The position numbers and the translations under genes were made by a program. 64,000 bases of DNA from an uncultured Bacteroidales bacterium (GTDB lineage Bacteria; Bacteroidota; Bacteroidia; Bacteroidales; Muribaculaceae): contig CACZHT010000003.1 of assembly GCA_902781045.1 (NCBI GenBank), positions 1 through 64,000 on the forward strand, in the 5' to 3' direction. Shown here one piece after another: positions 51,505 to 61,600 of the stretch; position 1 is the stretch's first letter, and each line of letters opens with the position of its first letter. Under the pieces are notes generated by a model. It was not told the DNA's origin. It was given only the letters and a program-made list of their open reading frames with translations, and did no database searches.

Positions 51505-52002
51505 TCACCAACCTGTGCTAGTCCCGATTACACGCCCATATTGATCACGGTAGGTCGTGCTATAGCCGCCTCCAAAATTGGATGTGGTGGTTGCGGTGCC
51601 GGTAGTTCTTCCGTACTGGTCGCGATAAGTCGTTGAGTAACCACCACCATAGTTGCTACTGGTTGTAGCGGAGCCCGTGCTCCGTCCATACTGGTCGCGG
51701 TAGGTGGTCGAATAGCCCCCTCCATAGCTACTGCTGGTTGATGCTGACCCCGTGCTCCGTCCATACTGGTCACGGTAGGAGGTCGAGTAACCGCCGCCAT
51801 AGTTGCTGCTGGTTGACGCTGAGCCTGTGCTTCTTCCATACTGGTCGCGGTAGGTGGTTGAGTAACCGCCTCCATAGTTGCTGCTTGTTGACGATGTTCC
51901 AGTTGTTGAGCCATATTGGTTGCGGTAAGTGACATTGTACTGAGCGAAACCAGATACTGCTGCAATCATGCTAACGATGAGAGTCAAAATAATCTTTTTC
52001 AT
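51505..52002 (-). CDS. Exported Tyr/Gly/Ser-rich tandem-repeat protein
   Basis: The 165-aa protein has a signal peptide (MIAAVSGFAQ) and then about six 25-residue repeats of the form Y-R-D-Q-Y-G-R-S-T-G-S-x3-S-S-N-Y-G-G-G-Y-S-T-T. The DNA repeats are 75 bp with silent and conservative differences, so the protein sequence is under selection. Low-complexity Y/G/S/Q repeats of this type may assemble into fibres; this is an inference. A conserved 45-bp element lies 27 nt upstream of the start. Confidence 0.85.
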   Translation of the reverse strand: MKKIILTLIVSMIAAVSGFAQYNVTYRNQYGSTTGTSSTSSNYGGGYSTTYRDQYGRSTGSASTSSNYGGGYSTSYRDQYGRSTGSASTSSSYGGGYSTTYRDQYGRSTGSATTSSNYGGGYSTTYRDQYGRTTGTATTTSNFGGGYSTTYRDQYGRVIGTSTGW

Positions 52003-52029
52003 TGTTGTAAGTTTTAAATATGAGTAATT

Positions 52030-52074
52030 TTGTTTCTTTACCCTTTATGTCAAATAGTGGAAAAAGGTTAACAA
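52030..52074 (-). promoter_or_regulatory. Conserved 45-bp promoter-like element, copy a
   Basis: The minus strand reads TTGTTAACCTT, then 14 nt, then CATAAAGGGTAAAG and AAACAA. It is identical in layout to the copies at 52795-52839 and 54537-54581. Confidence 0.8.
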
Positions 52075-52086
52075 TATCTCAGTATT

Positions 52087-52404
52087 TTATTTGTAACACC
52101 ACTTGCATGGCGTTCTTCCCATGCTCTGGGCTTTGCTGATTGAGACCGCCAGTATCTCTCCTGAGCAACTGTTGAGTCCCCGGCAATGAGAAGTTTTGTG
52201 AAACCGCTTGGATTGCGGTCCGGTGCAGATATAAACCGTTTGTTCTGTTTGCGAATTGCCAATGGCGCACTCTCTAATGAACGCCACTGTAGTCAAGTTA
52301 ACATCATTGGGGGCTTGGGCATTGGCTTGGTTGTCACATGAAGAAAGATCTATCGCCAACGTGACTATTGCCACAATCATCATTATGAGTTTTGCTCGTT
52401 TCAT
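52087..52404 (-). CDS. Putative lipoprotein with C-terminal Cys/His domain
   Basis: The 105-aa product starts at 52404 (MKRAKLIMMIVAIVTLAIDLSSCDN shown by its landmarks: lipoprotein box LSSC). The C-terminal domain reads VYICTGPQSKRFHKTSHCRG and ends TPCKWCY. It recurs in many Bacteroidetes small proteins and has the look of a zinc-binding fold (H-x4-C, then C-x2-C). The longer upstream frame is non-coding. It is the third gene of the 52.1-52.8 kb set, ending 8 nt after the preceding gene. Confidence 0.8.
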   Translation of the reverse strand: MKRAKLIMMIVAIVTLAIDLSSCDNQANAQAPNDVNLTTVAFIRECAIGNSQTEQTVYICTGPQSKRFHKTSHCRGLNSCSGEILAVSISKAQSMGRTPCKWCYK

Positions 52405-52411
52405 TGTTTGT

Positions 52412-52603
52412 TTACCAGATAAAGAAAATCCACAATAAGCCCTTAATCTCCGACAAGATAGTGTCGATGAAGATAATCTCAAGAAGTGAGTCGCCGGCTC
52501 TGCAATAGTCAATGAAGAACACAAGCGTCATGATCTGGCTTACAATGAAGTATGCCCAAAGAAGAAAGCCCAAAATGGCACTGGATGTATCGTTGTTTCC
52601 CAT
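52412..52603 (-). CDS. Small membrane protein
   Basis: The 63-aa product has two hydrophobic segments (AILGFLLWAYFIVSQIMTLVFF and IKGLLWIFFIW). It lies 13 nt downstream of a 49-aa membrane protein and just upstream of the lipoprotein, in the same direction. No family is recognised. Confidence 0.65.
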   Translation of the reverse strand: MGNNDTSSAILGFLLWAYFIVSQIMTLVFFIDYCRAGDSLLEIIFIDTILSEIKGLLWIFFIW

Positions 52604-52616
52604 AATTCATTTGTTT

Positions 52617-52766
52617 TTAACCGTTCATACCTGCAATGAGTAAGGCAACCCAAGCTGCCACAATAAGTTTCCCGAGAAGTCCTGCCTTGGCGAACATTGA
52701 CAACGGCCAGAGTGGGCCAAATAGAATCGCCAAAATGACGTAGATGATAATCGCTGCTGTTAACAT
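52617..52766 (-). CDS. 49-aa membrane protein
   Basis: The frame reads MLTAAIIIYVILAILFGPLW, then PLSMFAKAGLLGKLIVAAWVALLIAGMNG. It has two hydrophobic segments and starts 28 nt after a conserved promoter-like element. Position and composition suggest it is a real gene heading the small operon 52087-52766. Function is unknown. Confidence 0.6.
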   Translation of the reverse strand: MLTAAIIIYVILAILFGPLWPLSMFAKAGLLGKLIVAAWVALLIAGMNG

Positions 52767-52794
52767 AGTTTTGTCGTTTTATTTGTTATATAAA

Positions 52795-52839
52795 TTGTTT
52801 CTTTGCCCTTTATGAAAAAATCCCTGTCAAGGTTAACAA
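52795..52839 (-). promoter_or_regulatory. Conserved 45-bp promoter-like element, copy b
   Basis: TTGTTAACCTT, 14 nt, CATAAAGGGCAAAG and AAACAA on the minus strand, 28 nt upstream of the 49-aa gene. Confidence 0.8.
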
Positions 52840-52887
52840 CCTCAACAGAGATTTTTGTCCTGAAACTTTATCAAGGCTTATGTCGCT

Positions 52888-53862
52888 TCATGCCGGCGCC
52901 GTCTTCACCCTATTGAAGGCATTAGAGAATTGAGCGATTCTAACTCGCTGAGCGCCCTTAATGGCTGCTTCATAATCACATCCTTTATCTACCAACTTGC
53001 TCACCACCACAAACAGTTCCAGACTCATGAGCAGGACGAAGAAGACCGCATAGAACGCTCCAGCAAGTTTTCGAGTAGTGATAATTGTCCACATTGCCTC
53101 AAGTTCTTCCAAGAAACCAACGCTGGCTTTGCATTCCTTGCGTGTGTCCTCTTCTACGTTTTGCTTCTTCTGAGTCCATGTTTGTTCTTGACCACGGAGA
53201 TTCTCAACTATCTTGTTGTTTCCTTCCAGAATCGCCTGCTTGGGATTGACCACTTGCGTTGTCGTAACCGATGGATTGTTCACTGTTTTGATTTGACCGT
53301 TAACCACCAGCTTTGATTGAGAGTTTGTGACTGACTTCTGGGTGATAAACGGATTTGCATTGATGTCGGCCTGAAGTTCGGCATTCAGTCGGTCGATTGA
53401 GTCAATCTCCATTCGTAGTGATGTCAGTTTCTCGTCTATGATGCGAACCCTCTGCTTTACCAGTTCTTCTACCTGGATTTCGATGATATTTGACATCTGC
53501 TTGTCAATGTCCTTTCCGAACATGGTTTGGTCGAAAATAGTTGAACCGATAACTGCCATAATCAGTGCGATGATGGCTCGGAAAGCGACCATTGAGACTG
53601 TTTTCTCACTTGTCAGGATAATCTGGCGCTCTATCATAATGACAATAGTGATGAAGAACAGCGAAACGAAACAGCACGCCCACCAAGGAAGTCCGATATA
53701 ACGCTGCGCAAAGCAGAAACCTGTCACGCCCCATATCAGGATGAGGATTAATAATGCTGATGTGTATTTGCTCAGCTGGCACTTGCTCGCTTCGGAGCAT
53801 TGTGATAATACGGTTGAACTCCAACCTGTGAGTATGCAACCTAGTTTTGTCCACCAATTCAT
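52888..53862 (-). CDS. DUF4407 membrane protein
   Basis: The 324-aa protein has three hydrophobic segments in its first 120 residues (YTSALLILILIWGVTGFCFAQ, WWACCFVSLFFITIVIMIE, AFRAIIALIMAVIGSTIF), a coiled-coil region (residues about 130-240), and a last membrane segment near residue 275 (AFYAVFFVLLMSLELFVVV). This matches DUF4407. Members occur beside signalling and defence genes in Bacteroidetes. It starts 31 nt after the 208-aa gene and shares its promoter element. Confidence 0.88.
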   Translation of the reverse strand: MNWWTKLGCILTGWSSTVLSQCSEASKCQLSKYTSALLILILIWGVTGFCFAQRYIGLPWWACCFVSLFFITIVIMIERQIILTSEKTVSMVAFRAIIALIMAVIGSTIFDQTMFGKDIDKQMSNIIEIQVEELVKQRVRIIDEKLTSLRMEIDSIDRLNAELQADINANPFITQKSVTNSQSKLVVNGQIKTVNNPSVTTTQVVNPKQAILEGNNKIVENLRGQEQTWTQKKQNVEEDTRKECKASVGFLEELEAMWTIITTRKLAGAFYAVFFVLLMSLELFVVVSKLVDKGCDYEAAIKGAQRVRIAQFSNAFNRVKTAPA

Positions 53863-53893
53863 AGTTCAATGTTTTTACTGGTTCAACAAATGA

Positions 53894-54520
53894 TTAAGCG
53901 GTCTCACGAGTTTTCGAAGAAGTGGGCATGGCCACAAACTCCGGCATCTTGACGGCCGACCCTGTTGCAGACATGGCTATGGTGGCGATACCTCTCAAGA
54001 ATCCGCAATCATACGATTGCAGTGGAACGGAAGCCTCATTGGCATTGTTTCGGAAATCTCTTTCCAATCGTTCCAACTCTACTTTGTGAGTTGCAATGAT
54101 TGACAACTGTTTCTCAAGATCTGCAACCGTAGTAATCAATCCGGCAGCATTGCAAGTTTCCAGCCTTGTCTCAATTTCCCGCTTCATCACGTCATAATTT
54201 AGGTTAATCTCACGGAACACCATCAGGATCTTGTTTCTGATGATATTCATGTTGATTTCCTTGAAAGTAAGGTCGCTCTTGACCATTGCATCATTAAAGC
54301 CTTTATCCTCATAGTTCTTGTGCAAGTAGCCGTAGATTACATCTATCGGCCAGCCTGTGGCATAAGAAACTGTCAAGGTGTTACCCTTGCTTGTCGTGTT
54401 CTCTTGCTCCGCCTCACTTACAGATTCAACGGGCAGTTCGGGAGTCCCCATTAACGAGGACATCATGGGTGTAAATTCGGCACCATCGCTCTTTCTGTTG
54501 AAGAAATTTAGAATGCTCAT
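53894..54520 (-). CDS. Helical protein of unknown function, partner of DUF4407
   Basis: The 208-aa protein has a variable N-terminal region (residues 1-45), a short domain (VSYATGWPIDVIYGYLHKNYEDKGFNDAM), then a helical coiled-coil region (NIIRNKILMVFREINLNYDVMKREIETRLE) and a hydrophobic C-terminal stretch (GFLRGIATIAMSATGSAV). I do not recognise the family. The Bacteroidetes pair DUF4407 plus helical protein seems to be a unit. A conserved element lies 16 nt upstream. Confidence 0.75.
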   Translation of the reverse strand: MSILNFFNRKSDGAEFTPMMSSLMGTPELPVESVSEAEQENTTSKGNTLTVSYATGWPIDVIYGYLHKNYEDKGFNDAMVKSDLTFKEINMNIIRNKILMVFREINLNYDVMKREIETRLETCNAAGLITTVADLEKQLSIIATHKVELERLERDFRNNANEASVPLQSYDCGFLRGIATIAMSATGSAVKMPEFVAMPTSSKTRETA

Positions 54521-54536
54521 AATTGTCTAGTTTTAG

Positions 54537-54581
54537 TTGTTACTTTGCCCTTTATGACAGAATCAAGGCAAAGGTTAACAA
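54537..54581 (-). promoter_or_regulatory. Conserved 45-bp promoter-like element, copy c
   Basis: TTGTTAACCTT, 14 nt, CATAAAGGGCAAAG and TAACAA on the minus strand, 16 nt upstream of the 208-aa gene. Confidence 0.8.
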
Positions 54582-54648
54582 CCAAAACAAAAAAGTGGGG
54601 ATGTTAATTGTCACACCTCCACCATTATGGTCAGTTATAGCCAAGTGA

Positions 54649-57600
54649 CTAATCTAACGCATCCAACAAAATCCACGATGCCCAGTAAGATGGGTCGGCA
54701 AATATCTTATTGCCATTTTCATCAACATATTCTCTCACAAACTTTTGAGCAAGCTTTAATGATTTTTGCTTGGTTTCTCCAGAAACATAGTGACGATAGA
54801 ATTCTTTCATTAACAATCTTGTTGAAAAGTCGTCAACCTTCCATAAACTCATCAAGATGCTTCTAGTTCCGGCCTTCTTGAAACCACGCTGCAAGCCGAA
54901 AACACCGTCACCTTTAATATCGCCCAGACCCGTCTGACATGCAGAGAGCACCAAAAGGTCGAGGCCTCGCAGGTCAAGAAATGAGATTTCTTGGGCGGTG
55001 AGCACGCCGTCGTCAACTCCGGCGGGTATCTCAATGCCGTCAAACGTATTTTGGGCACCGACAAAGAGCAGGCCAGAGCGAGTCATCGCCTTGTCCTCGA
55101 CATAACGTGGTTGGTTATCATCTAACCGCACGAAACGCAACCGCATATCTTCTTTTTTCGTTTTTGCCGTCGAATCATTCCAGAAGAAGCCATGCGTGGC
55201 GATGTGGAGGATTCGTTTCTTTTCTCCTGATAACTCCTTGAACGAGGCCTCTGTAGCATTATCACTGACCAATTTGCTTACAATTGTATTACCTTTGACC
55301 AAAAGGGTCTCAATCTCATTAGCTTCAGTCAATGTGCCTGGCAGGTATGACCATTTCGTACCACGATAGTTAGTGGAATCCGCATTGAAGCCACGCAAGA
55401 TATATTGTGATTCAGCATCACTCTTAGGAGTGCCCATTGATGCCACATTGGTGTTATATTTGATGCCACCATACACAACCGCCCCGTTCGACATAGTCTC
55501 ATCTTGAGAGATTGCCAACTCACGGGTCGAAGACAGACGATAGAGGTTGAACCGGTCGCTTATCATACAGTCCTGTTCCCAATGTGGCATCGACTCAATG
55601 GCAATGTTGTACAGCTCGCCGCTTGGAGAGAAGTAAATGTTCTTAACCCCCTCCAGTTCTTCTGCCATTCTACCCCACACCAACCTACTAAACACGTTGC
55701 TCGAGTAACAGATTGACTTGATGGCATTCATCTCACTATCCTCAAAGAGTCTGACCATGTGGGGCGCATCATAACCTTTTCTCACTGTCAGGGCAATATT
55801 CATCGTATTATTAGTAGCTATAACTGGAAATGACAAAAACTCTACAGCAATATCATTGTCACCTAGTTTAGCCTGAACATCCTTCCAAGTCAACTTTAGG
55901 TTATGCATGAAATTGCCATATGTCTTAGACATACGCACGAGATCTGCCTCGAGTCTATCGGCAACATCCTCCAATGAATCTGTATTAACGTGCCTCTCAG
56001 CAATAGGTCGCTCATAGAGTTTATTCAACCATGACCAGGTGGCTTTTAGCTCATTAAACATCGCTACTGTGGTTTCATCTCCATTCTCTATAATTAACTT
56101 TCGCATCTCCGTTTCGGATGCAAGTATCAATCCCTTTGAAAACAAGCAAGATTTGTCATACAGATCGCCAACTAGATTGTGATTTTCCTCCATTGCCATT
56201 ATCAATGGGTACATTATATTATATAAGTAGTAGTATTTATTCCACAAAACACTTCTTTGCACTGATGTCAGACTTGAAAGAGAGGATAATAAATATGACT
56301 GTGATATATCCATACAATCAACTAGATACTTTATTGCTTTCTTTGGGTCGATACTAAAGTAACACTGTGAAAGAAAACACAATATCCCTGCATTGTCAGG
56401 ATGCCGCTCACCTAAAGAACGTTTACGAATCTCCAAAGCATGCAAGGATAGTTCTATTGCCTGATTATACTCTCCGATATCTGCATATTCTGAACCAAGG
56501 TTTGCTAATAAAACCGCATAAAAAGGATTATTTTCTCCAAGTGCTTTTTTTATGGCTTCCAATGCTTGTGTCCTTATTTCAATTGCTTTAGTATGGTTTC
56601 CCATCCTATCATAATGACTTGCAATATTATTCAGAGATATAGCATAGTCTGGGTGTTGTTCTCCTAGTAATTGTTTTCTTATTTTCAATGCAAGAGAATC
56701 TAATTCTTTTGCTTTAACTAAATCACCTAAACAGGAGTAATAACTGGCTACGTTACTTAGAGAGGAAGCATAAAGTGGATGAGAATCACCTAAAACTTGC
56801 TTGCGTATTTCCAAAGCACGTTTTCCGAGTTCAACAGCCTTGGTGTAATCACCTATATTTGAGTAATCAGAAGCTAAATTGGCCAACGATGTCGCGTAGT
56901 CAGGATGAGTTTCTCCAAGTATTTGTTTTCGTATTTCCAATGCTTGTGTGCCTAATTCAATACCTTTGGAATAATTCCCCATATGAGAATAGCATGAGGC
57001 CAAATTACTCAATGTTTTCGCATAGTCAGGATGTCGGTTCCCTATTATTTGTTTACGAATCTCCAACACTTGTGTCATCAGATTAATTGCTATAGGATAA
57101 TTTCCTATAAACGCATAATTTGAAGCTTGGTTGCTCAATGATATGGCATATTCAAGATTGTTCTCGCCTAAAATAACTTTGCGAATTTGTAATGCTTGCG
57201 CTGCTAATTCAATCGCTTTCTTATAATCACCTAAATTCGCATACTCAGTTGCCAGATTATTCAGCGATAGCGCATAGTCGGGATGATTCTCACCCAATAC
57301 TTGTTTTCGAATATCCAAAGCCTTTTTGCCCAATTCGATGGCTTTGGAATAATCACCATAATAGGAATAGTATGTGGCCAAATTACACAATGATGAGGCA
57401 TAGTCCGGATGAGTTTGTCCAAGGGCATCTTTTTGAATCTCCAAGACCTGAGTTCCTAATTCTATTGCTTTTTCGTAATTCCCCATATGAGAATAGCTTA
57501 AAGCCAAATTATTCATTGATATGGCAAAGTCAGGATGTTGCTCTCCCAAAACTTGTCTATATATCTCCATTGCTTTTGTCTTGAAAACAACGCTATTGGC

Positions 57601-58593
57601 ATAATCACCTAGGTTGTCATAATAGATGCCGAGTTTGCTTAGCCATTCGGCATAATCGAGTTCGTTCATGCCTAGTATATCCTTATCAATATCCATGTAT
57701 TGAGTATCCAATTCAACTGTTTTTGCAAGGTTTCCTAGTGATGCGTGATAACTCGCGAGATTGCTTGATAAGGCAATGTAATCGGGATGGTTTTCACCAA
57801 GAATTGACTTTATTATTTCCAATGCTTTGGCACCCAATTCTAAAGCCTTTGTATAGTTGCCAAGAGAGGAATAATTAATTGCAAGATAGTTCAAAGTGGT
57901 TGCATAATCTATATGATTCTCTCCGAGAAGTTGCTTTCTAATTACCAATGATTTGGTTCCTAGTTCAATAGCCTTTTCATATTGCCCAAGAGCAGAATAA
58001 TAACATGATAAATCATTCAACGAAGTCGCATAATCTGGATGGTTTTCGCCAAGAACCTGTTTTTGTATCTTCAATGCCTGTGTTCCTGTTTCAATTGCTT
58101 GAGTGTAATCCCCAAGTGCATAGTAATAACAAGCCAAAAAGTTCAATGTTGCTGCAACTTCGGAATTTGTCTCGCCGAATAGTTGCTTTTGTATATATAG
58201 AGCTTTCTTCCCGTTTTCTATTGCTCTTTCAGAATCCCCAATAGCATAATAGTAACTAGCCAAATATTTCAAAGACATCGCATTTTCAGGATGAATCTCT
58301 CCGAGTAAACGTTTTCGAATTTCCAATGCTTGAGATTCTGATTCAATTGCTTTTGAATAGTTACCGACGTTTGAATAGCATTCAGCCATTACTCCCAAAA
58401 TAATTGCAGAAGCATACTCTTCTCCCATATTAGACGAAAGAATCAACAACTTGTTTCCAACGTCTATTGCTTGTTCATTTTGTCCTGCATCTCGATACTG
58501 GATAAAATCGTTTATTAGAGATTCAATATTTTGTGCAGACGCAAAGGTAAAGCAACATACAAATAAGATAACGGATAGCAGTAAGTTTTTCAT
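54649..58593 (-). CDS. Exported TPR-CHAT protein
   Basis: The 1314-aa protein has a signal peptide (LLSVILFVCCFTFASAQ), then about 18 kinesin-light-chain-type TPRs of 42 residues each (YSKAIELGTQALEIRKQILG and variants, residues about 40-810), and a C-terminal CHAT domain. The caspase-like catalytic pair appears intact: His in ILHIATHGFFWNDS and Cys in LVLSACQTGLG, followed by GVFGLQRGFKKAGTRSILMS. CHAT domains are cysteine peptidases related to separase and gasdermin-cutting enzymes. An exported one is unusual. It is AT-rich and follows a second TPR-CHAT gene. Confidence 0.93.
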   Translation of the reverse strand: MKNLLLSVILFVCCFTFASAQNIESLINDFIQYRDAGQNEQAIDVGNKLLILSSNMGEEYASAIILGVMAECYSNVGNYSKAIESESQALEIRKRLLGEIHPENAMSLKYLASYYYAIGDSERAIENGKKALYIQKQLFGETNSEVAATLNFLACYYYALGDYTQAIETGTQALKIQKQVLGENHPDYATSLNDLSCYYSALGQYEKAIELGTKSLVIRKQLLGENHIDYATTLNYLAINYSSLGNYTKALELGAKALEIIKSILGENHPDYIALSSNLASYHASLGNLAKTVELDTQYMDIDKDILGMNELDYAEWLSKLGIYYDNLGDYANSVVFKTKAMEIYRQVLGEQHPDFAISMNNLALSYSHMGNYEKAIELGTQVLEIQKDALGQTHPDYASSLCNLATYYSYYGDYSKAIELGKKALDIRKQVLGENHPDYALSLNNLATEYANLGDYKKAIELAAQALQIRKVILGENNLEYAISLSNQASNYAFIGNYPIAINLMTQVLEIRKQIIGNRHPDYAKTLSNLASCYSHMGNYSKGIELGTQALEIRKQILGETHPDYATSLANLASDYSNIGDYTKAVELGKRALEIRKQVLGDSHPLYASSLSNVASYYSCLGDLVKAKELDSLALKIRKQLLGEQHPDYAISLNNIASHYDRMGNHTKAIEIRTQALEAIKKALGENNPFYAVLLANLGSEYADIGEYNQAIELSLHALEIRKRSLGERHPDNAGILCFLSQCYFSIDPKKAIKYLVDCMDISQSYLLSSLSSLTSVQRSVLWNKYYYLYNIMYPLIMAMEENHNLVGDLYDKSCLFSKGLILASETEMRKLIIENGDETTVAMFNELKATWSWLNKLYERPIAERHVNTDSLEDVADRLEADLVRMSKTYGNFMHNLKLTWKDVQAKLGDNDIAVEFLSFPVIATNNTMNIALTVRKGYDAPHMVRLFEDSEMNAIKSICYSSNVFSRLVWGRMAEELEGVKNIYFSPSGELYNIAIESMPHWEQDCMISDRFNLYRLSSTRELAISQDETMSNGAVVYGGIKYNTNVASMGTPKSDAESQYILRGFNADSTNYRGTKWSYLPGTLTEANEIETLLVKGNTIVSKLVSDNATEASFKELSGEKKRILHIATHGFFWNDSTAKTKKEDMRLRFVRLDDNQPRYVEDKAMTRSGLLFVGAQNTFDGIEIPAGVDDGVLTAQEISFLDLRGLDLLVLSACQTGLGDIKGDGVFGLQRGFKKAGTRSILMSLWKVDDFSTRLLMKEFYRHYVSGETKQKSLKLAQKFVREYVDENGNKIFADPSYWASWILLDALD

Positions 58594-58682
58594 CTTCAGT
58601 TCAGGAATTCTGATTTACGAAGCATTAACTACGATAATAGTTTGCTACTATTTATTCAACAATGCAAATAACAATAAACATC

Positions 58683-61600
58683 TTAATCTAACATGATGAA
58701 ACCTGCCCAGTAATACGGGTCGGGGTATAGAGTTTTCACGTAGTTCATGGCTTCTTTAAGTGCCTGGTGGCGCTCTATGCCGGCCATTAATCCCCTATAA
58801 AACAGAGTCATGAGAATTGCCGTTGACTCATCGGGAACCTTCCAAAGGCTCATCACAACGGTTTGTGCACCCGCCTTTTTGAATGCACGCTGTAGTCCTA
58901 GCACACCTTCTACTGGGTCGACTTTTCCTCGAGCCGTCTCACAAGCCGATAGTACAACCAACTCGGTATTTGATAAATCCAAACGAGAAATCTCATCGGC
59001 AGTCAATACGCCATCTTCAACATTCTCCAAGTTGAAATTGCCTGTCCAAGCATTATTGGAACCAGCCATCATCAACCCACACCACATCATATATCCCTCA
59101 CGCTGTGAAAAAGGAGTTGTATCATTGACGTACTTATTACCTTCAGCTTTCTTATAAGTATCTATTACAAAACCATGAGTTGCCAGATGAATAATATCTG
59201 GTGATTTACCATCGTAACTCTTGAACGCCTCTTCGCTTCCTTCTCTACCTTCCCATTTCTTAACAATCACGTTGCCAATACTAAGGGTGGAACTTATACT
59301 ATCAATCTCATTCTTAGTATATGGCAATAAGCCCCAACGCCCTCTATCATTTATTGATCGAGAAGCGAGATTATTAGCCACATCAACTCCTGAGAATGCT
59401 TGATACTTTGCACTCTCAATCACCATTTCTGAGGTGGATTCATCGTATGTAATATTTCCATATAATGAGGCACTTAGGAAATCAACATTTAAATGATTCT
59501 TATAATTTGAAATATTCTTTGTTGAAGAAACCCTTACCATATTATATCTATCAAAACATTTGATGCCATAATCATCTTCAATTATATCAAAATTGATGTT
59601 GGAAAGAAATCCTATTGGAGAATAATATACAGTGCAATTAGGCTCCAAGAATTGTATCAGTTTTTCCCACAACAATGAATATAATCTTGTGGCATTATTC
59701 GTATTATATAGATTGTTAATAAATAATTCATCAGGATCTGTATTATAAATGATGTCTTCGACAGAATCAACATCTGCAAGAAGCACGAGTTTTGGGGCGG
59801 AAAAATCTTTTTTCAGCACAAAAGCCCCATAATGCTCTTCCATTTCAGGATAGGTCTGCATAATAGGTACATAAGTAAACTCAATAGCTACTTCATCATC
59901 AGAAAGCGCATCTCTGACCGCCTCCCAGTTTCCAGCACTATCTCTTAGTTCTTCAGCTAAATTGGGGATAGATGCTATGATTTCCCGCTCCAACTCATTT
60001 AAATGATTTAATGAGTCATGCGTCTCAGACGAAGATGTGGATTTTCTGAATAAAGTACCTCGATAGTTCTTGAATTCTTGATATTTAGATTTTAGAGAAG
60101 GACTGCCATCGTTCATAATATATTCATCAATATAACTATTGTTATCTAAATACAAATTCCTGCAAAATAAAGTGATGTTATATGCCATTGAAACTGCTTT
60201 GTCATCTATGGATGAATATGCTATTAGGTTGTTTACCATTAACAACTCTTTTGCTATAGTTGACCAATAATTATCACGTTCACTTTCTGTAAAATGAGAT
60301 ATAATCTCAGTACAATTTTCTGTCGCAGTTTTGTTAAAGTCTTGAAGTATTGAAACGGCAAGTTTCTTTTGGTCTGTATTTAAATATGCCAATGCTAGGT
60401 TTTGGAAAACGAGATAATTCTTTTCATTACTGCTACTTTGAATATTCTTAATTAGAGGTATTGCTTCTGCCCATTTGTTCTGTTTCATATAAATGACAGC
60501 AAGATTGTTTGATGCTAATAAGTATGACTCAAAATTACGTTCTTTATTTCCTGGATAGTTAATTATAGATTTGAGAACACTTTCGGCTCCAGAGTAATCA
60601 CCTATTGATTGATAAATCATTGCCTTATTGGACAATAAATTCACAGCACTAGTGTTCTCATATATATTGGAATCCACGTTCTCCGTGAACAACTCTATGG
60701 CTTCGTCATTAAACCATTTGGCAAGGGTGAAATCACCCAGTCCCATATAGCATAGAGATATATTACTGAGAACTTTAATATACTCTATACCAAAATCATG
60801 AATTTCTGAATACAAGGCTAATGCCTTTTTAGCATATTGTATTGCCTCAGAGTAGCGTTTCAAATGACAATTAATGATAGAATACTGACTATTAAAAGCT
60901 GATGAGTATTGAGGCGGTAGAGAGTTAATATTAATCTTCTTCATTGTTTCTTCAATTTCATGCTGCGCTTCGTTTATTTTACCTGCTTCTAAATACGCCG
61001 TACTAAGTGTTGAAGATATACTAATATAGGATAACGTGTCAAGTACAGCTTCACGTTCTTTTGATAACTTCATTTTTAGCAATGATGGTATAGCTTCTGT
61101 ACTCCTTCCAGAAACAATTAAACTCAAACAATCTGACCAACTCAATTCCTCTTTGTCTGAGGAGGTTACATTTATGTCTTGCTCTGAGATTGAATTGGTT
61201 CCAGTAATAAGAATTTCACTACCTTTAATATCATTTTCGATTTGATTTATGAGCTGAGAATCGGGATTTGTTGTGCCTCTATATATTTCAAGTGCAATCT
61301 TTGCTAGTTCTATTCCATCTTTATGTTTGTTGATAGCAGCCAAACAAACAGATTTGTTATATAGAGCTATTGCATACTCTGCCGTGTTCATGCCAATACT
61401 ATCGCCAATTAGCTTAATGTCTCTTTCGATATATGGCAATGCTTCTTTATATTGATGAAGGTCACGAATTAGCACGACACAATAATCATTTAGTGTACTT
61501 ATGTAATTCATGGATTTTTGCGCCTCGGGAACTTTATCATACCAAGAAAGCATCAATCTAAGATAAAAACTTGCCCTATTATAATCCTTTTCTAGGTGAA

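Noticed and set aside
51505-52002. 75-bp tandem repeats as a CRISPR-like array
   Set aside because: The repeats are adjacent without spacers and are in frame within one exported protein.
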